A stretch of DNA of 64,000 bases from the NCBI GenBank assembly GCA_017450435.1, contig JAFSTO010000033.1, forward strand, positions 18,016 to 82,015, in the 5' to 3' direction. Shown in pieces: positions 44,890-53,531 of the stretch. Below the pieces are notes generated by a model, which was not told where the DNA came from, did not search any database, and was given only the letters and a program-made list of their open reading frames with translations. Both the position numbers and the translations under genes were made by a program. Positions within the stretch are counted from its first letter, which is position 1; each line of letters begins with the position of its first letter. Origin of the DNA: Paludibacteraceae bacterium. GTDB lineage: Bacteria > Bacteroidota > Bacteroidia > Bacteroidales > Paludibacteraceae.

Positions 44890-45234
44890 ATGAATCAGAA
44901 AATAGAAAGAAGACTTAAGATTAAGGCAAAGATTCGTACCCGTGTAGAGGGAACGGCAGAGCGCCCACGTCTGAGTGTGTTCCGTTCTAATAGCCAGATT
45001 TACGCTCAGATAATCAATGACGAAGAGGGCAAGACTCTTGCAGCTGCATCTTCGTTGGCTATCAAGGACAAGCTCACCAAGACAGAAAAAGCCGCTCTGG
45101 TAGGTAAGGCTATTGCAGAGGCTGCAAAGAAGGCAGGTGTAGAGGCTGTTGTGTTTGACCGCAACGGTTATCTCTATCACGGTCGTGTTAAACAATTGGC
45201 GGACGCTGCACGTGAAGCAGGTCTGAACTTCTAA
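44890..45234 (+). CDS. rplR: Large ribosomal subunit protein uL18
   Basis: 114 residues. [23 protein letters not shown] and [21 protein letters not shown] are the 5S rRNA-binding family motifs. Spacing 17 bases to rpsE. Confidence 0.97.
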   Translation: MNQKIERRLKIKAKIRTRVEGTAERPRLSVFRSNSQIYAQIINDEEGKTLAAASSLAIKDKLTKTEKAALVGKAIAEAAKKAGVEAVVFDRNGYLYHGRVKQLADAAREAGLNF

Positions 45235-45251
45235 TAAACAAGGTAACAGAA

Positions 45252-45758
45252 ATGAATCGAGTTAAAACCACAAATGACCTTGAGCTCCAGGAGCGTCTGG
45301 TCGCAGTAAACAGGGTAACTAAGGTTACCAAGGGTGGTCGTACGTTCACGTTTGCCGCCATTGTAGTAGTTGGTAACGGAAACGGTATAGTAGGTTGGGG
45401 TCTTGGTAAGGCCGGTGAGGTGACTGCAGCTATCTCCAAAGGAACAGAGGCTGCGAAGAAGAACCTCATTCAGGTGCCTGTCAAGAACGGTACTATTCCT
45501 CACGAGCAGGCTGCTAAGTTCGGCGGTGCGCGTGTATATCTGCAGCCTGCATCTCACGGTACCGGTGTTAAGGCCGGCGGCGCTATGCGTGCAGTGCTTG
45601 AGTCGGTAGGTGTACGCGACGTGTTGGCAAAGTCGAAGGGCTCGTCCAACCCGCACAACCTCGTTAAGGCTACCATCGCCGCTCTCGGCGAGCTCCGTGA
45701 TGCGCAGACTATTGCGCAGAACAGAGGTGTGTCACTCTCTACTGTGTTTAACGGATAA
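45252..45758 (+). CDS. rpsE: Small ribosomal subunit protein uS5
   Basis: 168 residues. The N-terminal double-stranded RNA-binding-like domain has [20 protein letters not shown] and [17 protein letters not shown], and the C-terminal part [16 protein letters not shown]5 shapes decoding fidelity and the mRNA entry site. Confidence 0.97.
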   Translation: MNRVKTTNDLELQERLVAVNRVTKVTKGGRTFTFAAIVVVGNGNGIVGWGLGKAGEVTAAISKGTEAAKKNLIQVPVKNGTIPHEQAAKFGGARVYLQPASHGTGVKAGGAMRAVLESVGVRDVLAKSKGSSNPHNLVKATIAALGELRDAQTIAQNRGVSLSTVFNG

Positions 45759-45787
45759 TGTGTAACGAATTAAATAAATCAGAAGTT

Positions 45788-45964
45788 ATGGCAACAATTA
45801 AGATTCAGAAAGTTCGTAGCACAATCAAATGTTCTCAGAACCAGAAGCGTGTTATGGAGGCTCTTGGTTTGAGAAAGATGAACCATGTGGTAGAGCATGA
45901 GGCTACACCCGCCATCCTCGGTATGGTGGACAAGGTAAAACACCTTGTAAAGGTAATAGATTAA
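45788..45964 (+). CDS. rpmD: Large ribosomal subunit protein uL30
   Basis: 58 residues from the ATG at 45788; the longer frame from 45758 overlaps rpsE and lacks the conserved start MATIKIQKVRS. The core QKRVMEALGLRKMNHVV is typical. Not all bacteria keep L30; it is in its usual place between rpsE and rplO. Confidence 0.96.
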   Translation: MATIKIQKVRSTIKCSQNQKRVMEALGLRKMNHVVEHEATPAILGMVDKVKHLVKVID

Positions 45965-46014
45965 AACAAACCGGACAGTCGTGCGTGTAGGTCAGGCCGA
46001 GTATGACTGTCGAA
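45788..46014 (+). other. rpmD and following spacer (see rpmD entry)
   Basis: The 66-base spacer after rpmD (45965-46030) holds a TGAC-rich sequence with no promoter consensus; nothing further is seen in it. Confidence 0.3.
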
Positions 46015-46030
46015 AAAACAAATTGAAACA

Positions 46031-46477
46031 ATGGAATTACATAATTTAACTCCCGCAGCCGGCTCCACTCATTCTGCAAAGCGTATCGGTCGTGGTGCAG
46101 GTTCAGGCAGAGGAGGCACTTCAACACGTGGTCACAAGGGCGCTAAGTCACGCTCGGGTTACTCGAAGAAGATTGGTTTTGAGGGTGGTCAGATGCCTAT
46201 CCAGCGCCGTCTTCCGAAGTTCGGCTTCAAGAACATCAACCATGTTGAGTATAAGGCAATCAACCTCTCTACTCTTCAGGCATTGGCAGAGGCTAAGAAG
46301 CTTGAGAAGATTGGTTTGAAGGAGCTTGTTGAGGCAGGTTTTGTTAACAAGAGCGCTCTTGTCAAGATTCTTGGTAATGGCACTCTTTCAGCCAAACTCA
46401 CTGTTGAGGCTCATGCGTTCTCCAAGGCAGCAGAGGCTGCTATCACCGCTGCCGGCGGCGAGGTTGTAAAACTTTAA
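46031..46477 (+). CDS. rplO: Large ribosomal subunit protein uL15
   Basis: 148 residues. The Gly/Arg-rich N-terminal extension (KRIGRGAGSGRGGTSTRGHKG) threads through the 23S rRNA, and GFEGGQMPIQRRLPKFGF follows. Sixty bases before secY. Confidence 0.97.
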   Translation: MELHNLTPAAGSTHSAKRIGRGAGSGRGGTSTRGHKGAKSRSGYSKKIGFEGGQMPIQRRLPKFGFKNINHVEYKAINLSTLQALAEAKKLEKIGLKELVEAGFVNKSALVKILGNGTLSAKLTVEAHAFSKAAEAAITAAGGEVVKL

Positions 46478-46537
46478 TTTTCGTTGGTCATTCGGGCTGC
46501 TTTTTAGCGGTTCGAATGACGGAATTTCAGTACAGTT

Positions 46538-47875
46538 ATGAAATTTTTTGAAACAATAAAGAATATCTGGAAGATTGAGGATCTTCGCAACCGTCTGTTG
46601 ATAACGATGTTGTTCGTCCTTATCTACCGTTTCGGTTCGTTTGTCGTTCTTCCCGGTATTGATCCTACAGCATTGTCTGCACTGCATGCTCAGACCAGTG
46701 AGGGTTTGATGGCTCTGCTTGATATGTTTGCCGGTGGTGCATTCTCCAACGCTTCTATTTTTGCGTTGGGTATCATGCCTTATATCTCGGCATCTATTAT
46801 CATACAGCTGCTTTCCATCGCTGTGCCTTACTTCCAGAAGATGCAGCAGGATGGTGAGTCGGGTCGTCAGAAGATGAATCAGATCACCCGTGCTTTGACC
46901 GTTGCAATTCTTATTATTCAGGGTCCGAGCTACCTCGTTAACCTCTCTGTACAGATGGCAGCCGTTGGCGCTCCTATTCAAATTGGTTGGAACTGGTTCA
47001 CCATCTCTTCCACCATCATTCTTTGCGCCGGTTCGATGTTCGTAATGTGGCTGGGCGAGCGTATTACTGACCGCGGTGTGGGTAACGGTATATCTTTCAT
47101 CATTCTGATAGGTATCATCGCCCGTTTCCCCGGTGCTATCATCCAAGAGTTCTCGTCTCGCTTGAACGAGGGTGGTGGTCTGATGTTGCTCGTTGCCGAG
47201 TTCATCGTTCTGATGCTTGTGTTCGCAGCAGCTATTGCTTTGGTGCAGGGCACTCGCAAGATTCCCGTACAGTATGCTAAGCGTATGATTGGTAACCGTC
47301 AGTACGGCGGCGTTCGTCAGTATCTGCCTTTGAAGGTGAATGCTGCAAACGTGATGCCTATCATCTTCGCACAGGCTATTATGTTTATTCCTATCATGAT
47401 TGCCGGTTTCACCACTGACGGCTCAGGTGCTTTCGTGCGTGCTTTCTCCGACAATAACGGATTCTGGTACAACCTCGTCTTTTTCTTGCTGATTATAGCG
47501 TTCACGTATTTCTATACAGCTATCATCATCAATCCTCAGCAGATGGCTGAGTCGCTGAAGCAGAACAACGGGTTCATTCCCGGTGTTAAGCCGGGCAAGA
47601 AGACAGCAGAGTATATTGACACAATCATGTCACGTATCACTCTGCCCGGTAGTATCTTCCTTGGCATAATAGCCATTCTGCCTGCTTTTGCACGCTTGTT
47701 CGGTGTGTCAATGTCGTTTGCGCAGTTCTTTGGAGGTACTTCACTGTTGATTATGGTGGGTGTTATACTTGACACTCTTCAGCAGATAGAAAGTCATCTG
47801 TTAATGCGTCACTATGACGGCTTCTTTGAGGACGGTTTCCGTATCAAGGGTCGTACAGGTGCAATGGCATATTAA
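46538..47875 (+). CDS. secY: Preprotein translocase subunit SecY
   Basis: 445 residues with ten hydrophobic segments. Family signatures: PGIDPTALSAL near TM1, the plug region GGAFSNASIFALGIMPYISAS, and the cytosolic loop KRMIGNRQYGG. SecY is the channel through which the lipoproteins and giant proteins in this window leave the cytoplasm. In many bacteria adk follows; here map follows directly after 35 bases. Confidence 0.98.
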   Translation: MKFFETIKNIWKIEDLRNRLLITMLFVLIYRFGSFVVLPGIDPTALSALHAQTSEGLMALLDMFAGGAFSNASIFALGIMPYISASIIIQLLSIAVPYFQKMQQDGESGRQKMNQITRALTVAILIIQGPSYLVNLSVQMAAVGAPIQIGWNWFTISSTIILCAGSMFVMWLGERITDRGVGNGISFIILIGIIARFPGAIIQEFSSRLNEGGGLMLLVAEFIVLMLVFAAAIALVQGTRKIPVQYAKRMIGNRQYGGVRQYLPLKVNAANVMPIIFAQAIMFIPIMIAGFTTDGSGAFVRAFSDNNGFWYNLVFFLLIIAFTYFYTAIIINPQQMAESLKQNNGFIPGVKPGKKTAEYIDTIMSRITLPGSIFLGIIAILPAFARLFGVSMSFAQFFGGTSLLIMVGVILDTLQQIESHLLMRHYDGFFEDGFRIKGRTGAMAY

Positions 47876-47910
47876 TAAGTGTCGTTTGGGTTTATACAGA
47901 CGTTTGGAGG

Positions 47911-48696
47911 ATGATTTTTCTTAAGACAGATGAGGAGGTAGAACTGCTCAGACAGAGTAACCGCCTGCTTGCAATGACTTTGGCAGAAGTTGCCAAAGTC
48001 ATTGCGCCGGGTGTTACAACCAAGCAGTTGGACAAGATAGCATACGAGTATATCAAGGATAATGGCGGTGAGCCGTCATGCCTTGGTTTCGAAGGATACC
48101 CTGCAACATTATGTACATCGGTCAACGAGCAGGTGGTACATGGTATCCCGTCGGATAAGGTGGTGCTGCGTGAGGGCGATATAGTGTCGGTGGATACTTG
48201 TGTCGGTCTTAACGGGTTTATTGCCGACTCGGCATACACTTTTCCCGTAGGAGATGTTTCTCCTGAGGTGATGCGTCTTCTGAAGACGACTAAAGAGTGT
48301 TTGTATCTCGGTATAGGCCAGGCAGTGGTCGGCAAACGCGTGGGAGATATAGGATTCACTATCCAGCAGCATGCGGAGCATGCCGGTTACTCAGTGACGC
48401 GTGAGTTTGTCGGACACGGCATAGGGCGCGGGATGCACGAAGACCCTGAGGTGCCTAACTACGGACGGCGCGGCAACGGCGTGGTGCTAAAGAGCGGTAT
48501 GGTGATTGCTATTGAGCCGATGATTCACCTCGGCAGGAAAAACATCATCATAGAAGATGACGGTTGGACGGCTCGTACCGCTGACCGTAAGCAAGCGGCA
48601 CATTACGAGTTGTCGGTATGCGTGAGGCAGGGAAAAGCGGATATTTTGTCCACTTTCGAACCTATTCAAGAAGTACTCAAAGAACGTTTTATATAA
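47911..48696 (+). CDS. map: Type I methionine aminopeptidase
   Basis: 261 residues. Metal ligands: Asp in SVDTCVG, Asp in IADSAYTF, His in [12 protein letters not shown], Glu in AIEPM and the last Glu in HYELSVCV. It removes the initiator Met from nascent chains. The start ATG directly abuts a GGAGG, too close to act as a normal Shine-Dalgarno. infA follows after 20 bases. Confidence 0.97.
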   Translation: MIFLKTDEEVELLRQSNRLLAMTLAEVAKVIAPGVTTKQLDKIAYEYIKDNGGEPSCLGFEGYPATLCTSVNEQVVHGIPSDKVVLREGDIVSVDTCVGLNGFIADSAYTFPVGDVSPEVMRLLKTTKECLYLGIGQAVVGKRVGDIGFTIQQHAEHAGYSVTREFVGHGIGRGMHEDPEVPNYGRRGNGVVLKSGMVIAIEPMIHLGRKNIIIEDDGWTARTADRKQAAHYELSVCVRQGKADILSTFEPIQEVLKERFI

Positions 48697-48716
48697 CCAA
48701 ACAAACAGCTGCAAAT

Positions 48717-48935
48717 ATGGCAAAGCAAGATTCAATCGAAGTGGATGGCACGATAACCGAGGCGTTGTCAAACGCAATGTTCCGTGTCACACTTGAAAGC
48801 GGACATGTCATCATCGCTCATATCTCAGGTAAGATGCGTATGCATTATATAAAGATTCTGCCGGGAGATAAGGTGCGTGTGGAGATGAGTCCGTATGATT
48901 TAACCAAGGGAAGAATATCATTCCGTTACAAATAA
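48717..48935 (+). CDS. infA: Translation initiation factor IF-1
   Basis: 72 residues, standard length, from the ATG at 48717; a longer frame into map is rejected. S1-like OB fold with [30 protein letters not shown] and the end [11 protein letters not shown]. It occupies the A site during initiation. Confidence 0.97.
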   Translation: MAKQDSIEVDGTITEALSNAMFRVTLESGHVIIAHISGKMRMHYIKILPGDKVRVEMSPYDLTKGRISFRYK

Positions 48936-48947
48936 AACTTTACTCTC

Positions 48948-49064
48948 ATGAAAGTAAAAGCTTCAATTAAGCGTCGTGACGACGATTGCAAGATTGTACG
49001 TCGCAAAGGACGTCTTTATGTTATTAACAAAAAGAACCCTAAGATGAAGATGCGTCAAGGATAA
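48948..49064 (+). CDS. rpmJ: Large ribosomal subunit protein bL36 (zinc-free form)
   Basis: 38 residues, starting [19 protein letters not shown] and ending KMKMRQG. Only one Cys remains of the usual C-C-C-H zinc site, so this is the zinc-independent form. It lies 12 bases after infA and 49 before rpsM, its normal position. Confidence 0.94.
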   Translation: MKVKASIKRRDDDCKIVRRKGRLYVINKKNPKMKMRQG

Positions 49065-49113
49065 GCGCTCTTTATTAGGTAAGATTAACAAATTTATCCA
49101 ATAGTAAACAAAT

Positions 49114-49494
49114 ATGGCTATAAGAATTGTCGGTGTAGATTTACCCCAAAACAAGATTGGGGAAGTCGGTTTGACTTACATCTACGGAATAGGTCGCAGT
49201 AGTGCAAAGAAGATCCTTGCCGAGGCAGGCGTTGACCCAAGCATCAAAGTGCAGGATTGGACAGACGACCAAGCAGCAAAAATCCGTGAGATCATCGGTG
49301 CTAACTACAAGGTTGAGGGTGATCTTCGTTCGGAGGTGCAACTCAATATCAAACGTTTGATGGATATCGGTTGTTACCGTGGTGTTCGTCACCGTCTCGG
49401 TCTTCCTGTTCGTGGTCAGTCCACGAAGAACAACGCTCGTACACGTAAGGGCAAAAAGAAAACTGTTGCAAACAAGAAGAAAGCAACGAAGTAA
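49114..49494 (+). CDS. rpsM: Small ribosomal subunit protein uS13
   Basis: 126 residues: [20 protein letters not shown], the H2TH-like [12 protein letters not shown] and the basic tail [20 protein letters not shown]. It contacts the P-site tRNA and bridges to the 50S. First of the alpha block. Confidence 0.97.
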   Translation: MAIRIVGVDLPQNKIGEVGLTYIYGIGRSSAKKILAEAGVDPSIKVQDWTDDQAAKIREIIGANYKVEGDLRSEVQLNIKRLMDIGCYRGVRHRLGLPVRGQSTKNNARTRKGKKKTVANKKKATK

Positions 49495-49609
49495 CAACCA
49501 ACCGGTGTTGATGTCCGTTTTTCGCAGTGCTGCATAGCTCTAATCAAACGGAATGATTGCGCAGCATGACGAGCCGAGGCATAACACTAAATAAATTCAT
49601 TAAACAATT

Positions 49610-49999
49610 ATGGCAAAGAAAACAGTTGCAACAAAGAAACGTGTTGTGAAGGTTGAGGGTGTAGGTCAGCTGCACGTACAATCATCGTTCAACAATGTTA
49701 TCGTTACGGTTGCTAATGCGGATGGTCAGGTTATTTCGTGGTCTTCTGCAGGTAAGATGAGCTTCCGTGGCTCAAAGAAAAATACTCCATACGCAGCTCA
49801 GATGGCAGCACAGGACTGCTGCAAGACAGCATTTGATCTGGGCTTGAGAAAGGTGAAAGCATACGTTAAAGGTCCGGGTAACGGTCGTGAGTCGGCTATC
49901 CGCGCTTGTGTAGCAGCAGGTATTGACGTTATCGAAATCGTTGATGTAACGCCAATGCCGCACAACGGATGTCGTCCTCCTAAAAGACGTCGTGTATAA
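49610..49999 (+). CDS. rpsK: Small ribosomal subunit protein uS11
   Basis: 129 residues: [33 protein letters not shown] and the end [14 protein letters not shown]11 forms the 30S platform. The 115-base gap before it and the 164-base gap after it hold no consensus promoter that I can place. Confidence 0.97.
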   Translation: MAKKTVATKKRVVKVEGVGQLHVQSSFNNVIVTVANADGQVISWSSAGKMSFRGSKKNTPYAAQMAAQDCCKTAFDLGLRKVKAYVKGPGNGRESAIRACVAAGIDVIEIVDVTPMPHNGCRPPKRRRV

Positions 50000-50163
50000 G
50001 TTAACGTGAAGTAAAACAATGTACGAGTGACGAATGAACGCTGCAAGAAAGACTTGTTTATAAAAGCTTTTGCAAGGCAACAGACACAATGTGTAATATT
50101 ATACCAAGCGGTTGCTTAGCAGGCAGTGTCCCGTCAATCGACAAATCGTAAATTTTAATAATT

Positions 50164-50769
50164 ATGGCAAGATATATAGGACCCAAATCACGTATTTCCC
50201 GTCGTTTTGGAGAGGCTATTTTCGGTCCGGATAAGGTTCTTAACAAACGCAATTATGCTCCCGGACAGCATGGCGTGAACCGCAGAAAGAAAAACTCTGA
50301 GTATGGTACTCAGCTTGCAGAGAAGCAGAAGGCTAAATACACTTACGGTGTGTTGGAGCGTCAGTTCCGTCTCTTGTTTGCTCAGGCACAGCGTGCTAAA
50401 GGTATTACCGGTGAGATTCTGCTCCAGCTTCTGGAGTCGCGTCTTGACAACGTAGTATATCGTCTTGGTATCGCTCCTACCCGTGCAGCAGCCCGCCAGA
50501 TGGTAAGCCACAAGCACATCGTTGTTGACGGCAAGGTGGTGAACATCCCGTCGTTCCAAGTTAAGCCGGGAATGATTGTAGGTGTTCGCGAGAAAGCTAA
50601 GTCGCTTGAGGTGATTGCTGCTTCGCTCGAAGGTTTTAACCACGGCAAGTATAGCTGGATTGAGTGGGACGGCACACAGATGGCAGGTAAGTTCCTCAAT
50701 GTTCCTGTTAGGGAGGATATTCCGGAGAACATCAAGGAGCAGCTTATCGTCGAATTGTATTCCAAGTAA
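50164..50769 (+). CDS. rpsD: Small ribosomal subunit protein uS4 (zinc-free form)
   Basis: 201 residues. The N-terminal zinc Cys residues are absent (C-minus form). The S4 RNA-binding domain is intact ([24 protein letters not shown]). S4 starts 16S folding; in E. coli it represses the alpha operon, and the 164-base leader upstream could hold such a site, though none was recognised. Confidence 0.97.
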   Translation: MARYIGPKSRISRRFGEAIFGPDKVLNKRNYAPGQHGVNRRKKNSEYGTQLAEKQKAKYTYGVLERQFRLLFAQAQRAKGITGEILLQLLESRLDNVVYRLGIAPTRAAARQMVSHKHIVVDGKVVNIPSFQVKPGMIVGVREKAKSLEVIAASLEGFNHGKYSWIEWDGTQMAGKFLNVPVREDIPENIKEQLIVELYSK

Positions 50770-50841
50770 TTTTAACTATTTGCATTACTGCTGTCTGTTG
50801 TTATGTAGGTGGCAGATGTAAATACAGTCAATAAAACCATT

Positions 50842-51828
50842 ATGGCAGTATTAAATTTTATCAAACCTGACAAGGTTATCATGTTGGATTCATCGGAGAC
50901 GAGCGGCAAGTTCGAGTTTCGTCCGTTGGAGCCGGGTTATGGTATCACGGTGGGTAACGCTATCCGCCGCGTGCTGTTAGCATCTCTTGAGGGCTATGCT
51001 ATTTGCTCTATCAAGATCAGCGGTGTTGAGCACGAGTTCGCCACTATCCCCGGGTCAATCGATGATGTGACCAACATCATTCTTAACCTTAAGCAGGTCC
51101 GCTTCCGCAAGATTGAGGGAATGGAAGACGATACAGAGACGGTTACCGTCCCCGTGTCGAACATGACCTCTCTCACGGCAGGAGAATTGGGCAAGTACCT
51201 CTCAGTTTTCGAGGTGCTTAATCCCGAGTTGCAAATAGCCGAATTGGATTCGTCCGCAAAGTTTGACCTGACCGTCACCATTAACAAGGGTCGTGGTTAT
51301 GTTCCGGCAGACGAAAACCGCAATGCTCAGGACGAGATAGGCGTGCTTGCTATCGACTCGATTTATACTCCTATCCGCAATGTTCAGTACGCTATCGAAC
51401 CGTATCGTGTAGAGCAGCGTACCGACTATGAGAAGCTCACTCTTAACATCGAGACTGACGGCTCCATTACTCCGAAAGAAGCGCTCAAGGAAGCTGCGAA
51501 GATTCTAATCTTCCACTTCATGCTCTTCTCCGATGAGAAGATTATCATTGAGGAGCAGGAGACAGCAACCAACACTGCTCTTGACGAGGAGATTCTGAAG
51601 ATGCGTCAGTTGCTCAACTCACGTCTGACGGATATGGACCTTTCTGTTCGTGCTCTCAACTGCCTCAAGTCGGCAGAGGTGGACACGCTCGGTCAGCTTG
51701 TCAAGTACCACAGAGCAGACCTGCTCAAGTTCCGTAACTTCGGTAAGAAGTCTCTCACCGAGCTTGACGAACTGCTTGAGAAGAACGGTCTGGCGTTCGG
51801 TATGGATATAAGTAAATACAAACTTTAA
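50842..51828 (+). CDS. rpoA: DNA-directed RNA polymerase subunit alpha
   Basis: 328 residues from the ATG at 50842, which gives the usual start ([12 protein letters not shown]) followed by [22 protein letters not shown], the dimerisation and beta-contacting domain. The C-terminal domain has [16 protein letters not shown] and [19 protein letters not shown], which bind upstream DNA and activators. An upstream in-frame GTG (50809) is less likely. Confidence 0.98.
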   Translation: MAVLNFIKPDKVIMLDSSETSGKFEFRPLEPGYGITVGNAIRRVLLASLEGYAICSIKISGVEHEFATIPGSIDDVTNIILNLKQVRFRKIEGMEDDTETVTVPVSNMTSLTAGELGKYLSVFEVLNPELQIAELDSSAKFDLTVTINKGRGYVPADENRNAQDEIGVLAIDSIYTPIRNVQYAIEPYRVEQRTDYEKLTLNIETDGSITPKEALKEAAKILIFHFMLFSDEKIIIEEQETATNTALDEEILKMRQLLNSRLTDMDLSVRALNCLKSAEVDTLGQLVKYHRADLLKFRNFGKKSLTELDELLEKNGLAFGMDISKYKL

Positions 51829-51878
51829 GTAATATGCCGACAAGAAGTTGCATATTGCAGTAAATTTTCAAGATTAAA

Positions 51879-52358
51879 ATGAGACACAATAAGAAATTCA
51901 ATCATCTGAGCCGTACGTCAGAGCACCGCGCTGCAATGCTTTCCAACATGGCATGCTCACTTATCATGCACAAGCGCATCAGCACCACCACGGCTAAGGC
52001 TAAGGCTCTGCGTATGTATGTTGAGCCATTGCTGACCAAGGCAAAAGAAGACACCACAGCTAACCGCCGTCTGGTGTTTGCCAAACTGAAGCAAAAAGAG
52101 GTAGTAACAGAGCTCTTCCAGAATGTAAGTGAGAAGATTGCTAATCGTCCGGGCGGTTATACCCGTATTCTTCGTACCGGTTTCCGTCTTGGTGACGCTG
52201 CAGAGATGTGTATCATCGAGCTCGTTGATTACAATGAGAACATGCTGAAGGATGCAAAGAAAGCCGCAAAGAAGACTACCCGTCGTGCTGGCAAGAAAGC
52301 TGCTCCGAAGGCAGAAGAGGCAGCCGCTCCCGCCGAGGAGGCTCCGAAGGCTGAGTAA
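51879..52358 (+). CDS. rplQ: Large ribosomal subunit protein bL17
   Basis: 159 residues. The core ([20 protein letters not shown] ... [21 protein letters not shown]) ends near residue 122 and is followed by an Ala/Lys/Glu-rich tail of ~35 residues, a Bacteroidetes-type extension. Last gene of the cluster; a strong terminator follows. Confidence 0.97.
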   Translation: MRHNKKFNHLSRTSEHRAAMLSNMACSLIMHKRISTTTAKAKALRMYVEPLLTKAKEDTTANRRLVFAKLKQKEVVTELFQNVSEKIANRPGGYTRILRTGFRLGDAAEMCIIELVDYNENMLKDAKKAAKKTTRRAGKKAAPKAEEAAAPAEEAPKAE

Positions 52359-52377
52359 CAGACACAAAGCGACAAAA

Positions 52378-52404
52378 GGAAGAGAGCGTCACCGGCTCTC
52401 TTCC
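52378..52404 (+). terminator. Terminator of the ribosomal cluster
   Basis: GGAAGAGAGC and GCTCTCTTCC form a perfect 10-bp stem around a 7-base loop, 20 bases after rplQ. The following sequence is only weakly T-rich. Confidence 0.75.
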
Positions 52405-52463
52405 TGATAATTAAGCAGAGGCGTTATCCGTCTTTGCTTTTTTTGAATAAAAAGCGGCGGGTG

Positions 52464-52495
52464 CTTGCGTAAATGGAATAATTGTTGTAACTTTG
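52464..52495 (+). promoter_or_regulatory. Promoter of the mini-protein/DUF6169-like pair
   Basis: CTTG at 52464-52467 and TAACTTTG at 52488-52495 with 20 bp between; predicted start ~52502, giving an ~18-base leader to the ATG at 52520. Confidence 0.8.
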
Positions 52496-52519
52496 CAAGC
52501 GATACAAATAGAAAATGCA

Positions 52520-52654
52520 ATGACAACACCTGTTTTTGTGAGATATGATAGTCCTGCCGAGCGTCGTGATGCCTTTATGCACATGGTCGGTATGCGTCAG
52601 CAATGGGAAGAGCATGTGAAAGAATTGGTGGAGAGACGTAAACAACATGCTTGA
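52520..52654 (+). CDS. 44-residue mini-protein overlapping a DUF6169-like gene
   Basis: MTTPVFVRYDSPAERRDAFM and a helical, charged remainder (MRQQWEEHVKELVERRKQHA), 44 residues in all. It lies directly behind a consensus promoter and its last 8 bases overlap the start of the next gene, which argues for a real translated frame. No signal peptide or membrane segment. The small, charged helical shape and the overlap resemble a toxin-antitoxin or chaperone-like partner, but no family is recognised. Confidence 0.6.
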   Translation: MTTPVFVRYDSPAERRDAFMHMVGMRQQWEEHVKELVERRKQHA

Positions 52655-53150
52655 GTTATCTGCTGAACGGATAAATATTCACGCACCTTATAAAGTGGAG
52701 CGTGTGGAAGCCAATACTTTTCTTTTCACAACGAAAAGTGGTGTAGTGTATTATGTGGGGTTCTCGCATGACTTTTCTTTCATGGAAGAGAATCTGTATC
52801 AATTCTTCATTACAAATGTGGAGCATAAACATGCACCTGCAGATAGTGCTATTTATGAAACAATAAAGGTCGTAATAGAAGAGTTTTTTGAGCAGGGACA
52901 AAATGTAATATTGTATATATGTGATTCTATGGACAATCGTCAGGCTATGCGTGACAGATTGTTCCGTATATGGTTTAATACCTGTTTTGAGAATAAGAAC
53001 ATAACCTTGTATAATGAGCAGATAGAGATAGATGATATATGGTATTTTGCCGGCATAATGCTACGCAAGGACAATCCTTCACATAACCGTATTATTGGTC
53101 AGTTCCATGATTTTGTTCAGGATATCCCAAATAAGTGGGAACTCCTGTAG
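52647..53150 (+). CDS. DUF6169-like protein
   Basis: 167 residues, cytosolic. The pattern of an N-terminal beta-rich part (FLFTTKSGVVYYVGFSHD), then ETIKVVIEEFFEQGQNVILY and ICDSMDNRQAMRDRLFRIWF fits the uncharacterised Bacteroidetes DUF6169 family as far as I can recall it. The conserved-looking CDSxDxRQxxRxRLFxxWF segment could be a functional site. It is translated together with the 44-residue gene (8-base overlap). Biochemical role unknown. Confidence 0.68.
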   Translation: MLELSAERINIHAPYKVERVEANTFLFTTKSGVVYYVGFSHDFSFMEENLYQFFITNVEHKHAPADSAIYETIKVVIEEFFEQGQNVILYICDSMDNRQAMRDRLFRIWFNTCFENKNITLYNEQIEIDDIWYFAGIMLRKDNPSHNRIIGQFHDFVQDIPNKWELL

Positions 53151-53531
53151 GGACAATTAATTATAATGACATTCTTTCGATTTATAGACAGATTTTAATT
53201 TGTCAACTCTTCGGGCGCTGCCCGACTAAAAACTCCTCGCGGTGCAGCGGCATCGCACATACATATCGATATAAAAGCGTTATAAGCTGACCTTGAGTTT
53301 TGAAATCTCGACACTTTCAAAGCTTTTTAGTGATTCAAGCAAAGCCTATCAACGCCCTCGTTAACAGCGTGGGCTTTTGTGTGCAATTTGAATCACTAAG
53401 GTAGTCGAGAACCTCAAAACTCAAATGAAGCTATCCAAAAGTTTCACGCTATTTTTATGTCGGTATATTGTCTTATAAATAGCTTTATAGTTTGGGGAAA
53501 TTATATATTTAACAGATAAAACATCTTAACC
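53151..53531. other. Gap before the third giant gene
   Basis: 380 bases without a gene. It contains the 132-base imperfect inverted repeat listed separately. No consensus promoter for the downstream giant gene was found; the region just before it is A/T-rich. Confidence 0.7.
53293..53424. repeat. 132-base imperfect inverted repeat, possible structured RNA or small mobile element
   Basis: Three collinear blocks on the left, TTGAGTTTTGA, TCTCGAC and TAGTGATTCAA, are each matched by their exact complements in reverse order on the right, separated by unpaired internal loops. The apex contains a further ACGC/GCGT and AAAGCC/GGCTTT pairing. It lies between two independent transcription units. Confidence 0.7.

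Noticed and set aside
46388-47146. 252-codon minus-strand frame across rplO and secY
   Set aside because: Crosses two certain genes in antisense; no promoter or domain.
52424-52648. 74-codon minus-strand frame after rplQ
   Set aside because: Covers the promoter and the 44-residue gene in antisense; no supporting context.
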